From Cupriavidus necator N-1 (lineage in GTDB: Bacteria; Pseudomonadota; Gammaproteobacteria; Burkholderiales; Burkholderiaceae), in assembly GCF_000219215.1 (NCBI RefSeq), contig NC_015723.1:2170001-2234000 (forward strand): a stretch of 64,000 nucleotides of DNA. Reading direction: 5' to 3'. Positions 17,530 through 26,021 of this stretch are shown here, one piece after another. Each line of letters begins with the position of its first letter. Position 1 is the stretch's first letter. The notes beneath the pieces are model-generated. The model had not been told where the DNA came from and searched no databases. It worked only from the letters and a program-made list of their open reading frames with translations. Made by a program: the position numbers and the translations under genes.

Positions 17530-18840
17530 ATGTCTACCAGCAGCAGTACCGCCGTGGGTGTCGGCGCGCCGCGAGCCAGCGCGCGCCCGCTGACCGGCCA
17601 GGATTACAAGACCCTTGCCCTTGCCGCGCTTGGCGGCGCCCTTGAGTTCTACGACTTCATCATCTTCGTTTTTTTCGCGACGGTCATCGGGCAGCTGTTC
17701 TTCCCGCCGTCGGTGCCGGACTGGCTGCGCCAGTTGCAGACCTTCGGCATTTTCGCGGCCGGCTACCTGGCCCGGCCGCTGGGCGGCATCATCATGGCGC
17801 ACTTCGGCGACCTGCTCGGCCGCAAGAAGATGTTCACCCTGTCGATCCTGCTGATGTCGGTGCCCACGCTGCTGATGGGCCTGATGCCCACCTACCAGTC
17901 GATCGGCCTGGCCGCGCCGGTGCTGCTGCTGGTACTGCGCATCCTGCAAGGCGCGGCCGTCGGCGGCGAAGTGCCCGGCGCCTGGGTGTTCGTCTCGGAG
18001 CACGTGCCGGCGCGCCATGTCGGCTATGCCTGCGGCACGCTGACCGCGGGGCTGACTGCCGGCATCCTGCTGGGTTCGCTGGTCGCCACCGGCATCAACA
18101 GCGTCTTCACCCCGGCCGAACTGGCCGACCACGGCTGGCGCGTGCCGTTCCTGATCGGCGGCGTATTCGGCATCGCCTCGATGTACCTGCGGCGCTGGCT
18201 GCATGAGACCCCGGTCTTCGCCGAACTGCAGCAGCGCAAGGCGCTGGCCGCGGAAATGCCGCTGAAGTCGGTGGTGCGCAACCACCGCGGCAGCGTCGCG
18301 GTGTCGATGCTGCTGACCTGGATGCTGTCGGCCGGCATCGTGGTGGTGATCCTGATGACGCCCACCTTCCTGCAGAAGCTGTATGGCTTTGACGCGCGCA
18401 CGGCACTGGTCGCTAACAGCGTTGCCACGCTGTGCCTGACGGTCGGCTGCGTCGTCTCCGGCGCGCTGGCCGACCGCATCGGCGCGCGCCGCACGCTGTT
18501 CTTCGGCGGCCTGCTGCTGGCCATCTGCGCCTACGCGTTCTACACAACCATCTTCACCCGCCCCGACCTGCTGCTGCCGCTCTATGCGCTGGCCGGCTTC
18601 CTGGTCGGCACCATCGGCGCGGTGCCGTTCGTGCTGGTCAATGCATTCCCGGCGCAGGTGCGCTTCTCGGGCCTGTCATTCTCGTACAACGTGTCGTATG
18701 CGATCTTCGGCGGGCTGACGCCGATGGTCGTCACGCTGATGCTGAAGCAGGATCCGCTGGCGCCGGCCCACTACGTGGTCGCCCTGTGCGTGCTGGGCAT
18801 GGTGACCGCGCTGTTCGTCAAGGACCGCTCGCGCGGGTGA
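17530..18840 (+). CDS. MFS transporter, metabolite:H+ symporter-like
   Basis: The 436-residue, twelve-helix carrier has the signature GALEFYDFIIFVFFA in helix 1 and AHFGDLLGRKKMFTLSILL at loop 2-3, both typical of the metabolite:H+ symporter family, and EVPGAWVFVSEH in helix 4-5. The ATG at 17530 is favoured because homologous start regions begin about 50 residues before the helix 1 motif; only a weak GAG stands upstream. It stands alone, divergent from DUF748, with its own terminator at 18857. Substrate unknown. Confidence 0.87.
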   Translation: MSTSSSTAVGVGAPRASARPLTGQDYKTLALAALGGALEFYDFIIFVFFATVIGQLFFPPSVPDWLRQLQTFGIFAAGYLARPLGGIIMAHFGDLLGRKKMFTLSILLMSVPTLLMGLMPTYQSIGLAAPVLLLVLRILQGAAVGGEVPGAWVFVSEHVPARHVGYACGTLTAGLTAGILLGSLVATGINSVFTPAELADHGWRVPFLIGGVFGIASMYLRRWLHETPVFAELQQRKALAAEMPLKSVVRNHRGSVAVSMLLTWMLSAGIVVVILMTPTFLQKLYGFDARTALVANSVATLCLTVGCVVSGALADRIGARRTLFFGGLLLAICAYAFYTTIFTRPDLLLPLYALAGFLVGTIGAVPFVLVNAFPAQVRFSGLSFSYNVSYAIFGGLTPMVVTLMLKQDPLAPAHYVVALCVLGMVTALFVKDRSRG

Positions 18841-18856
18841 CGCTGCTGCTGCAATG

Positions 18857-18887
18857 AAAAAGGGAGGGCAGGCGCCCTCCCTTTTTT
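18857..18887. terminator. Strong bidirectional rho-independent terminator
   Basis: GGGAGGGC (18862-18869) pairs perfectly with GCCCTCCC (18874-18881) across loop AGGC. Five A before and six T after extend the stem and supply U-tracts on both strands. It lies 17 bases after the MFS stop and upstream of the 3' end of the convergent depolymerase gene, so it can end both transcripts. Confidence 0.9.
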
Positions 18888-18928
18888 CATGCGCTTGACA
18901 GCTTCTTGCGCATTGGTGCCGCCGGACT

Positions 18929-20017
18929 TCAGCGCCGGTGCTGGCTGAAGAACTGCCACATCATCGAGCTCGCATCCGGGCCGATATCGCTGTGGTAGCC
19001 ATAGCTGGCGTCCCCGCCGCTCCAGGCGTGGCCCAGGCCCTCCACTTCCACCAGCGTCACCAGGTCGCGGCGCCAGCGGCCGAAGCGGTATTCATGGGAC
19101 CGGCCCGGCGCTTCGTCATCCGGGTTGGACGGCTCGGGCGTACCGGCGAGCCGGTCTTCCAGGCCGTTGTAGGCCAGGAACTGCCGCGCCAGCAGACGGC
19201 CGTTGACCGGATGCACGGCATCGTCGGCCAGGCCGTGGATCACCAGCGCGGGCATCTCGGGACCGCCCGGCGTCACGCCGGCGGCATCCAGCAGCCATGA
19301 CGGCTCGGCGGCCGAGCCTTGCTGCATCGCCCGCAGGCCGGCGCGCGGGTTGTCGGCCGCGCCGATGACCACGCCGGAATGCAGGGCCGCGGCCGCCACC
19401 TTGCCCGGGTAGCGCAACGCCACCAGCGCGGCCATGGCCGCGCCGGCGGACATGCCGGCCAGGTAGATCTCGCGCTCGCGTACGTCGTGGCGCGCGGCCA
19501 GCGTATCGATCAGCGCGGCCACCGCCTGCGCCTCGCGTCCGCCCTCGGCGGCACCCAGGTCGAACCACTGCCAGCAGCGCTGCACCTGGCGCCGCAAGGG
19601 CTGTTGCGGGTAGGCCACGATAAATCCCTCGCGCTCGGCCAGCGCATTCATGCGGGTGCCGGCCGACAGGTCATCCGGCGTCTGACGGCAGCCATGCAGC
19701 ACTACCACCACCGGCAACGGGCCGCGATGGGCCTTGGACGGTATGTAGAGGTGATACGAGAGTTGCGGCACCAGTTCGCCGGGCAGCGGCGCCAGGCGCA
19801 GCCTGTGCGCCTGCCAGGTACCGGGCAGGGAATCCGGCGCGGGTGCCGGCCGGGCGGGCCGGACTTTGCCCGGCGGGCCAGCAGGGCGAGCCGGTGTGAG
19901 CGGATTCAGCGAATCCATGCGGCCCAGCCAGGACTTCACCTGGGCTTCCGTGCGGGCTTGCGCGCGGCTCAGTCGCCGGATCTGCGCATGCCAGTCAGCG
20001 GCGAGGCTTTTGGTCAT
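18929..20017 (-). CDS. Short-chain PHA depolymerase of the extracellular-type catalytic domain, without signal peptide
   Basis: This 362-residue alpha/beta hydrolase resembles the PhaZd enzymes of Cupriavidus, which hydrolyse polyhydroxybutyrate granules inside the cell. The oxyanion motif HGC is at 108-110, the lipase box GMSAG at 188-192 (nucleophile Ser190), the likely acid Asp265 or Asp266 in GLADD, and His330 in GLGHAW. There is no signal peptide; instead the first 65 residues contain a helix and a Pro/Ala-rich linker, which fits granule association rather than export. AGGAG lies 6 bases before the ATG. It is divergent from an FNR-type regulator. A feruloyl or other polyester esterase role cannot be excluded. 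Confidence 0.85.
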   Translation of the reverse strand: MTKSLAADWHAQIRRLSRAQARTEAQVKSWLGRMDSLNPLTPARPAGPPGKVRPARPAPAPDSLPGTWQAHRLRLAPLPGELVPQLSYHLYIPSKAHRGPLPVVVVLHGCRQTPDDLSAGTRMNALAEREGFIVAYPQQPLRRQVQRCWQWFDLGAAEGGREAQAVAALIDTLAARHDVREREIYLAGMSAGAAMAALVALRYPGKVAAAALHSGVVIGAADNPRAGLRAMQQGSAAEPSWLLDAAGVTPGGPEMPALVIHGLADDAVHPVNGRLLARQFLAYNGLEDRLAGTPEPSNPDDEAPGRSHEYRFGRWRRDLVTLVEVEGLGHAWSGGDASYGYHSDIGPDASSMMWQFFSQHRR

Positions 20018-20113
20018 GAGGACTCCTGGTCGTGTGACGGAATCTCCCCCCTATGCCTTTATTGTTGCGTTGCAGCATACCACAATCAGCCTTACGTCCA
20101 CCGGCGTGCCCCG

Positions 20114-20127
20114 TTGTTATGGCACAA
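20114..20127. promoter_or_regulatory. FNR-box-like imperfect palindrome
   Basis: TTGTTATGGCACAA resembles the FNR/CRP-type palindrome TTGAT-N4-ATCAA with mismatches in the inner bases. It lies between the divergent depolymerase and FNR-like genes, about 130 bases before the latter, so autoregulation or control of the depolymerase is conceivable. Matching is partial. Confidence 0.25.
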
Positions 20128-20257
20128 ACGCAACGCGCCTCGCCCCCGCGATGCGAAATTTCTAAATTAGCAATACGAAAGAATGCAGATCGCAGCGAGA
20201 TGGCCTGCGTTGCCGGCATCTTATACTTGGCCATCGCCACCGGAGGACAATGACACC

Positions 20258-21037
20258 ATGCCGGACAGCGGCGCCCCAGCCTGCCTGCTCTGCCTCTTTC
20301 GCCACGTTTGCCATAGCGCGGGGGCGCAAGCTCCCCTGTCGCACGCGCCGGTGGCGCTGCAGCCGCAGCGGGTGGAAGTGCGCACCGGCGAGCATGTTTT
20401 CCGCCAGGGGCGCCCTGCGCTGACGGTCTACCCCCTGCGCCATGGCAGCGCCAAGCAGGTCTATGAATCGCCGCTGGGCTGGCGGCAGGTAACGGGTTTT
20501 TCGCTGCCCGGCGATGTGCTGGGGCTTGAGCCGCATGAAGGCCCGCTCCACGGGACCGCCGCCATCGCGCTGCAGGACTCGGTGGTTTGTGCTGTATCGG
20601 TCGAGTCCCTGCGCGCGCTCATGCAGGCCGCCCCATTCCGTGAAACGGTGCTGGACGCGATGCGCCGCAATGCCGAGCGCGAACGCGTGCTGCTGGTGGC
20701 AGTGGGATCGATGAGGGCGCCGCAGCGCCTGGCCATGCTGCTGCTCGACCTGGCCGGCGAGCAGGCGCGCCGCGACGGCAACCGCGACGGCACGCTGACG
20801 CTGGCCATGTCGCGCACCGACATCGCCAGCCTGCTCGGGCTGACCCTGGAAACGGTGTCGCGGCTGCTGTCGCGCTTTGCCTCGGTCGGGCTGATCTCGG
20901 TGCGCCAGCGGCACCTGCGCATCATCGACCGCGACGGGCTGGCCTCGGTCTATGCCGACCTGGATCCGGCCCCGCGCCAGGCGGCGGCCAGATCAGACGC
21001 CTACGGCGCGGAGTTCGGCGAACCTCGGCTGGCCTAG
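20258..21037 (+). CDS. FNR-type oxygen-sensing transcription regulator (CRP/FNR family)
   Basis: The 259-residue regulator has an N-terminal Cys9-X2-Cys12-X5-Cys18 motif and a fourth cysteine, Cys111, in ALQDSVVCAV. This is the full ligand set of E. coli FNR for an oxygen-labile [4Fe-4S] cluster. A cyclic-nucleotide-type beta barrel, a dimerisation helix and a C-terminal helix-turn-helix (MSRTDIASLLGLTLETVSRL) follow. GGAGGA lies 11 bases before the ATG. It should switch genes on at low oxygen. The caa3 oxidase and rubredoxin elsewhere in the window are possible but unproven targets. Confidence 0.9.
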   Translation: MPDSGAPACLLCLFRHVCHSAGAQAPLSHAPVALQPQRVEVRTGEHVFRQGRPALTVYPLRHGSAKQVYESPLGWRQVTGFSLPGDVLGLEPHEGPLHGTAAIALQDSVVCAVSVESLRALMQAAPFRETVLDAMRRNAERERVLLVAVGSMRAPQRLAMLLLDLAGEQARRDGNRDGTLTLAMSRTDIASLLGLTLETVSRLLSRFASVGLISVRQRHLRIIDRDGLASVYADLDPAPRQAAARSDAYGAEFGEPRLA

Positions 21038-21061
21038 ACGGCTGGCCGGGCGCAAGAGGGC

Positions 21062-21693
21062 TTAGCGGTCCGCCACGCGCTGCCAGCCGGCCGGCGAAAA
21101 ACTGCGGATAGTCCTGGCGCGCGATGCCGTGCTGGACCCGAGGTCGCGCTCATAGAACACGCGGTCGCTGCCGAGCATGAAGGTGTGCACGCCGGTATCG
21201 CCATAGCGGGCCGGCCATGCAATCAGGCCGTACTTGGCGTCGCTGGCCTTGGCCGGCGGCAGGATCCGGTAGTGGTAGCCGTAGAAGGCGTCTGCGGCGG
21301 GCGTATCCGGGCCCATGGCCAGCGCATCGGGACCGATCGGGCTGGCGTCCTGCTCGCTGGCCGCGGGCCAGTACAGGCCGTTGGTCTTGCCCGGCGCGCT
21401 GATCAGCTGGGTGGGGTGGCGCGCCCAGGCGCCAAGGAATTCGTAGACATCGTCCCGGTCGATGGCGCCCTGCGGCACCAGCGCTGGTATTGCTTGCCCA
21501 GCACGCGCTGCAGGGCGTCGCCGTCGCTGCGCGCGATGGCATCGCCCAGCGCCTCGGCAGCCGCGTCAGGACTCGGGAACACCTGCTGGGCCATCGCCGG
21601 CAGGCCCAGGGACAGGGCGACGGCCGCCACCAGCGTGCGCAGCGCACGCGCTCCGGCTGCAGCAGAGAATGGGTTATCGGTCATGCGCATCAT
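21062..21693 (-). pseudogene. DUF2950 protein, frameshifted and internally shortened
   Basis: The first part has a signal peptide and the DUF2950 opening (QQVFPSPDAAAEALGDAIAR). The remainder continues in another frame from about 21478 (DRDDVYEFLGAW, then KTNGLYWP, AFYGYHYRILPP and YGLIAWPARYGDTGVHTF). A single missing base near 21476-21482 (CTGGTGCCG expected) explains the switch. The joined product of about 210 residues is also some 100 residues shorter than the family; the central block between GAWARH and the PGKTNGLYWP region is absent. The start has GGAGG, 3 bases after the DUF3300 stop, and these two families commonly form a gene pair. It is either a pseudogene or partly a sequencing error. 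Confidence 0.75.
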
Positions 21694-21696
21694 GAC

Positions 21697-23039
21697 TTAC
21701 CTCCGACCATGGCCGAAATGTTCACCGCCGCCGCCCAGTCCACCACCCTGGCGCCCGCCGCCGTTCTGGTGGAACCCGGCTGGGCGCGCATGCGGCGCTT
21801 CCCGCTGCGGCGTTGCCGCGTGCTGGGTCTGCTGGCGCACGCGGTCGCCGTTGCCGGCATCGCGCAGCGCGCTGTCCCGGTTGGCATTGCGGGCACGGTC
21901 GCGGGCCTGGGCCTGGTCTGCGCGCTGGCGGTCGGCACTTGCCGGCCGCGGATTCTGCACGCCACCGCCGGCCGCACCGGGCCGCGAGCGCTCTGCCGCC
22001 CCGCCCGCATGGCCCGCATGGCCCGGGATGGATTGTCCGGTACGGCCCTCGAAGGACTGCGCGGCGCGCTCACGCGCCTGGTCGCGCTGGGAAGGCTGGC
22101 GCTGCACCCCGCCGCCAGCAGGCCCCACGCGCTGGCCGGCTTGCGTACCCTGCTGGCGGCTGGCGAGGCCAGACTGGCGCTGCTGGTCATAGCGACCGCG
22201 CATCGCCGCATTGTTGTAGGGCACGTTGCCGCGGTTGGCGGGGTTGTGCTGCCAGTTCACGTTGGCACGATTGACGTCCAGGCGCTGGTTGACGTTGATG
22301 TTGTTGTAGCGGTTCACATTGATGTTGACGTCATGGCTATTCCAGTTGAACCCGCCCCACATCGCATCGACCGCCGCCACGCCAAGCCCGAAGCCGATGC
22401 CCGTTACCAGTGCCGTGGCAAACACGGAGCCGGGCGGCGGCGGGTAGTACGCCGGCGGATACGCGGGGTACGCCCAGGTGCCGTAGACCGTGGTCGGGTT
22501 GTAGGCCGGCACGTAGACCACTTGCGGATTGGCCGGCTCGATCTGCACGATCGTGGTGCCGCCGGTGGTCTGCGTCACGACCTTCTGCTGCTCGGTCGTC
22601 TTCAGCGTGCCCGCGTTCGCGCCTGCGCCTGCACCCGCAGCCGCTGCACCGAATCCATCACGTCGTTGGGCTGGGCCAGGAAAGCGTCGCCAACCGACTG
22701 CACCGACTGCGGCTGGCGGCCCATCATGTCGAGCACGGACGGAAACGTGGCCAGCGACTGCACGCTGGGGTCCCAGGCCTGGCTGGCGACTGCCTTGGTC
22801 GCAGCATCGCCAGACAGGCTGGGATTCGCCTTGGACCATTGCGCCGCAGCCGCGACATCGGCCGGAAAGGCGGCCGCCATCAGCACCTGCGACAGCAGCG
22901 CATCGGGATACAGCGCAATCGGCGCGGTCAGCTGGTCAAGCTGGGCATTGCTCAGTTTGGACTGCGCCATCGCTGGCCCGTGCGGCGCCATCAGCATCAG
23001 TGCCAGGCACCATGCGAAGAGGTGTTTGAAACAGTGCAT
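21697..23039 (-). pseudogene. DUF3300 exported protein, frameshifted
   Basis: The N-terminal half (signal peptide to MAQ, then LDQLTAPIALYPDALLSQVL and VLDMMGRQPQSVQSVGDAFL, the DUF3300 signature) ends at a TGA at 22602. Just before that stop the homologous frame shifts and continues (TLKTTEQQKVV, QVVYVPAYNPTTVYG, VDAMWGG) into a long Asn/Gln/Arg/Gly-rich tail. Loss of one base in the GC-rich run 22605-22640 accounts for it. The start ATG at 23039 has GGAGAG upstream. Its partner DUF2950 gene is also broken. If the base is restored, the protein is about 447 residues and probably periplasmic. Confidence 0.8.
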
Positions 23040-23088
23040 GTAGGCTCTCCACAAGTACGCAGGTGACGGCCTGCTGCCGGGGGGCGCC

Positions 23089-23463
23089 TCAGCGGCGCTG
23101 CTGCGCGCACTCCTGGCGATACGCCTCTTCCAGGCGCTTGCGATCTGCCTGGCGTTCCAGTGTCGGATAGGTGCGCCCGTCGGCAGTGGCTACCGACGAC
23201 TTGCCGGTGGACCACTGCGGCCCGCCGGGCAGCGCGTTGATCTGGTCCAGCAATGACTGGCAGTGCTGCCGCTGCGACGCGGACAGCGTGCCATCAGGTC
23301 CTTCCACCACGGCCGTGGCTTCGTCCAGCATCCGTGGCGGCGGCGGGGCCACCATCGGGGTGCCGGCGGCCGCGGCCGCCGATGCAGCACTGGCCGCCCA
23401 CGCCGGGACAGCCACCATGGCGGCGCATGCCAGCACGCCCGCCTTGATCAGAAACTTCGTCAA
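23089..23463 (-). CDS. Small exported protein, unknown
   Basis: The 124-residue product begins at a TTG (23463) supported by GGAG seven bases upstream. This gives a clean signal peptide (TKFLIKAGVLACAAMVAVPA, cleavage near AWA-AS). An earlier ATG at 23514 would add a Gly/Arg-rich leader without a ribosome site. The mature part is Ala/Pro-rich and then basic and helical, with two cysteines. It precedes the DUF3300-DUF2950 pair in the same direction and may share its transcript. No family recognised. Confidence 0.6.
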   Translation of the reverse strand: MTKFLIKAGVLACAAMVAVPAWAASAASAAAAAGTPMVAPPPPRMLDEATAVVEGPDGTLSASQRQHCQSLLDQINALPGGPQWSTGKSSVATADGRTYPTLERQADRKRLEEAYRQECAQQRR

Positions 23464-23532
23464 ACCAATACTCCAGAACCCTCCGCGGTATGTGGAACCG
23501 ACACCGCGGCGCATTGCAGGAACCGTCCGCCG

Positions 23533-23823
23533 CTAGCGATCCTTGCCTGTGCCATTGCGGCGGCCGGTACGGTTGCGCATCAGCTCAAGCTTGAGCAGCG
23601 CATCCGCAAGCATACTCTTCAGCCGGGCATTCTCTTCCTGCAGCTCGCGCAACTTGCGGCCGTCACGTGCATCCCCCTGGCTGGGCTGGCCATAACGGGC
23701 ACGCCATCCGTAGAACGAAGCATCGCTGAAACCATAGCGCGCGCACAGCTCGCGCACTGGCACGCCACTGGCCGCCTCGGCCAGGTAGCTGCGGATCTGC
23801 TCTTCCGAATACCGTCTGTTCAC
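23533..23823 (-). mobile_element. Orphan IS3-family OrfA-type transposase subunit
   Basis: This 96-residue protein has an HTH_Tnp_1 fold (RYSEEQIRSYLAEAASGVPV, then CARYGFSDASFYGWRARY) and a leucine-zipper-like coil (LRELQEENARLKSMLADALL), as in OrfA of IS3-family elements. The start is a GTG at 23823 with GGAGAG upstream. No OrfB integrase core follows, and no terminal inverted repeats were seen, so the element is a remnant or a domesticated DNA-binding protein. It marks the edge of the frameshift-rich stretch. Confidence 0.75.
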
Positions 23824-24655
23824 GAATCTCTCCGCATCACAACAGCGGGCCTCAAGCGGCGCCAGCCGCGCCGCCAACCGTGCCGACTCTGGCCCTACGT
23901 TAGCCCAGGGCCGCGCCAAAAGGCAATTCAGTGTCTTCGCTGCGCGAGTTAAGAAAATTATCTCTGCGCAAGCTGCTGCGTGCGCTGGCGCGCATTGCCA
24001 AATTTCGTTAAGCCAATTTGGAATCTAGTTAGACCGTTGGCGCTGCGCATCGCGGAAACGGAAATACCGGCCCCCATATCACATGAGCATGACGGCCTTC
24101 TGCACGGCGGTGGTCGTGCATGAATCGGCCCGCAACCCCGATTTCAAGCCATGTATTGATGTACGGACAAAGACGTACTAAAGAAAATTAGAAGACTGCC
24201 CTCAATTCAAGTTTCTATGACTTTCGCTGAGCATGTATTAAGATTCCTCGGCACAACTAAATTTCGCACGCCTTCGCGCGGCGCCCTGGCGGCGCCGGCA
24301 GAAGAGCGGCCAGGCAGCCCGCACCACCCTGACGTTGTACGGTGCGCATTCCACGCTGCCAACATGTACCGGGCCTGAAGGATCGAGTCGTCACTGCGCC
24401 ATTTGTCGACGCAAGTCGGACATTTAGGAGTCGTGCCATGCGTTTTCGCAGCATCCTGCCCGGGCCTTTGCCCGCCTGGTTTTCATCCGGACATGCCCGC
24501 ATTGCTCGCCGTGCATGCCGTTTGCGCCTGTCCCAGTCAGGGACCGGATCATTGCCCTGACACCTGGCCGCTCTTGCGCCCCATGCGCAGTGCAGTACGC
24601 GTCGGACAAACAAAAAAAACAGCGAAAACAAAGTCGTGGATCGGGAGAAGTCGGA
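23824..24655. other. Long non-coding gap, partly AT-rich
   Basis: No supported gene lies in these 830 bases. An interrupted inverted repeat CCAAATT (23998-24004) / AATTTGG (24015-24021) and a generally lower GC content from about 23940 to 24260 suggest foreign or regulatory DNA. The final part is the upstream region of the LysR gene, with an A-rich run at 24611-24618. Confidence 0.5.
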
Positions 24656-25621
24656 ATGCGTCACGTCAGCACGAAGTTGTTGCATGTCTTTGTCCTCGTC
24701 ATGGAATACCGGGACCTCAGCGCCGTTGCAGCCTGCACGCAGGGACGCGTGCCCACGGTGGCCTACAGCCTCGCGCGCTTGCGCGAAATCACCGGCGATC
24801 CGCTGTTCGTCAAGCGCAACGGGATGCTCGAACCCACTCCGCACGCCCTGCGCCTGGAGCAGACGGCGCGGCAGATCCTGGCCAAATGGAACCAACTGGT
24901 GCGCCCCGGCGAGCCTGGCCTGAGCAAGCGCCGTGACGACGGCAGGCGCGTCTCGATCGGCTTTTCATCGTCGATCGGCGACCCGGTCATCACCGAGATC
25001 CTGACGGCACTGTGCGAGCAGTTTCCGCAAGACAGCTTTGTCACGCGTCCGGTGATTGCCGACGCCGCGCTTGCCGGCCATCTCGGCAGCGGCGAACTGG
25101 ACTGCGCCTTCGTCGTCGACAGCGGCCACGATCCCGAATGCGTGCGCCAGCACAACATCATGGCCACGCCGCGCCGGCTGGTCAGCGCCACGCGCGGCGG
25201 CAGCCATGACGAAGGCGAAAGCGAAAGCGACTGGATCCTGCTGCAGGAAGACTGCGAGGCCGGCAGCCCGCTGCGGACCTTCCTGAGCCGCCAGGCCAGC
25301 ACCCCGGGGCATCGCGAGACCGTGGTCCCGTCATGGCATACCCAGATCACGCTGCTGCATTCGGCCGGGGGCATCTGCCCGGTGCTGGACTTCAACGTGC
25401 CGCTGGTCACGCGCGAGCGCTCGACGCGCCTGCTAGCACCGCCAAGCAGCTTCCCGGAATGGGCCGCACTGCATTTCTGGGCACCGGAGCGCAGCGGCGA
25501 CAAGGGCGTGCTGCGCGACATCATGGACGTCGGCAGCGCCGTGCTGCGCGACCCGCTCAAGGCCATCGACGGCCGCCGCAACGGGCGCCCCGCAGCCCAC
25601 GCGCAGCCCGCGCCGGCCTGA
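24656..25621 (+). CDS. LysR-family regulator (divergent subfamily)
   Basis: The 321-residue protein has a LysR-type N-terminal helix-turn-helix (STKLLHVFVLVMEYRDLSAV, then VPTVAYSLARLREITGDPLF). An effector domain follows that resembles NodD/SyrM-like LysR proteins only in outline. The ATG has GGGAGAAG 7 bases upstream. No operon partner is adjacent, since both flanks are large non-coding gaps and a terminator follows at 25649. The target and inducer cannot be inferred. Confidence 0.82.
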   Translation: MRHVSTKLLHVFVLVMEYRDLSAVAACTQGRVPTVAYSLARLREITGDPLFVKRNGMLEPTPHALRLEQTARQILAKWNQLVRPGEPGLSKRRDDGRRVSIGFSSSIGDPVITEILTALCEQFPQDSFVTRPVIADAALAGHLGSGELDCAFVVDSGHDPECVRQHNIMATPRRLVSATRGGSHDEGESESDWILLQEDCEAGSPLRTFLSRQASTPGHRETVVPSWHTQITLLHSAGGICPVLDFNVPLVTRERSTRLLAPPSSFPEWAALHFWAPERSGDKGVLRDIMDVGSAVLRDPLKAIDGRRNGRPAAHAQPAPA

Positions 25622-25648
25622 CGCAACTCCCGCAGCACCGGCGTCCGG

Positions 25649-25687
25649 AAGGCGCTGGCAGCCGCATGGCGCCAGCGCCTTTTTCTT
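25649..25687 (+). terminator. Rho-independent terminator after the LysR gene
   Basis: AAGGCGCTGGC (25649-25659) and GCCAGCGCCTT (25671-25681) form a perfect 11-bp stem with an 11-base loop, followed by a T-run. It lies 27 bases after the LysR stop. Confidence 0.88.
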
Positions 25688-25847
25688 TGGCCTCGCAGCA
25701 GCGGCGGCGTCTTTATTGCAGTCTTGAGACATTTTTCCGAGCGCTGACCTTGCGCTACACTCGCGCGACTTTGGCCCGCTCAGGCCGATGCGCCATGGCG
25801 GCGCTTTGCGAATCCTCCTAGTTTCGCCAGGCCGCGCTGCCGATATC

Positions 25848-25864
25848 CTGCAATGGCATTGCAG
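25848..25864. promoter_or_regulatory. Perfect 17-base palindrome in an intergenic leader
   Basis: CTGCAATGGCATTGCAG has 8-bp perfect arms around a central G. It lies between the LysR terminator and the terminator-like hairpin at 25947, upstream of the response-regulator gene. It looks like a dimeric regulator site. No cognate regulator can be named. Confidence 0.4.
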
Positions 25865-25946
25865 CGGTCCGGCCGTCTCCCGTTTGGCCCGGTCCCGGGG
25901 CAATGCATGCAGTTGTCTGGCGTCGTATTGTTTGGCGTCGTTTTTG

Positions 25947-25980
25947 CGCCGCACGTCTCGCTGACGTGCGGCGTTTTCTT
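25947..25980 (+). terminator. Terminator hairpin just before the response-regulator gene
   Basis: CGCCGCACGTC (25947-25957), loop TCGCT and GACGTGCGGCG (25963-25973) form a perfect 11-bp stem followed by TTTTCTT. No annotated gene lies between it and the previous terminator 260 bases upstream, so it either ends an unrecognised short RNA or acts as an attenuator 42 bases before the next start codon. Confidence 0.75.
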
Positions 25981-26021
25981 GATGTCGGCGCTGCCACGAA
26001 CCAGAATCGAGCAGCAACCAG

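Noticed and set aside
23533..23823. A complete IS3 insertion sequence
   Set aside because: Only the OrfA-like protein is present; no OrfB with DDE motif and no terminal inverted repeats or target duplication were seen.
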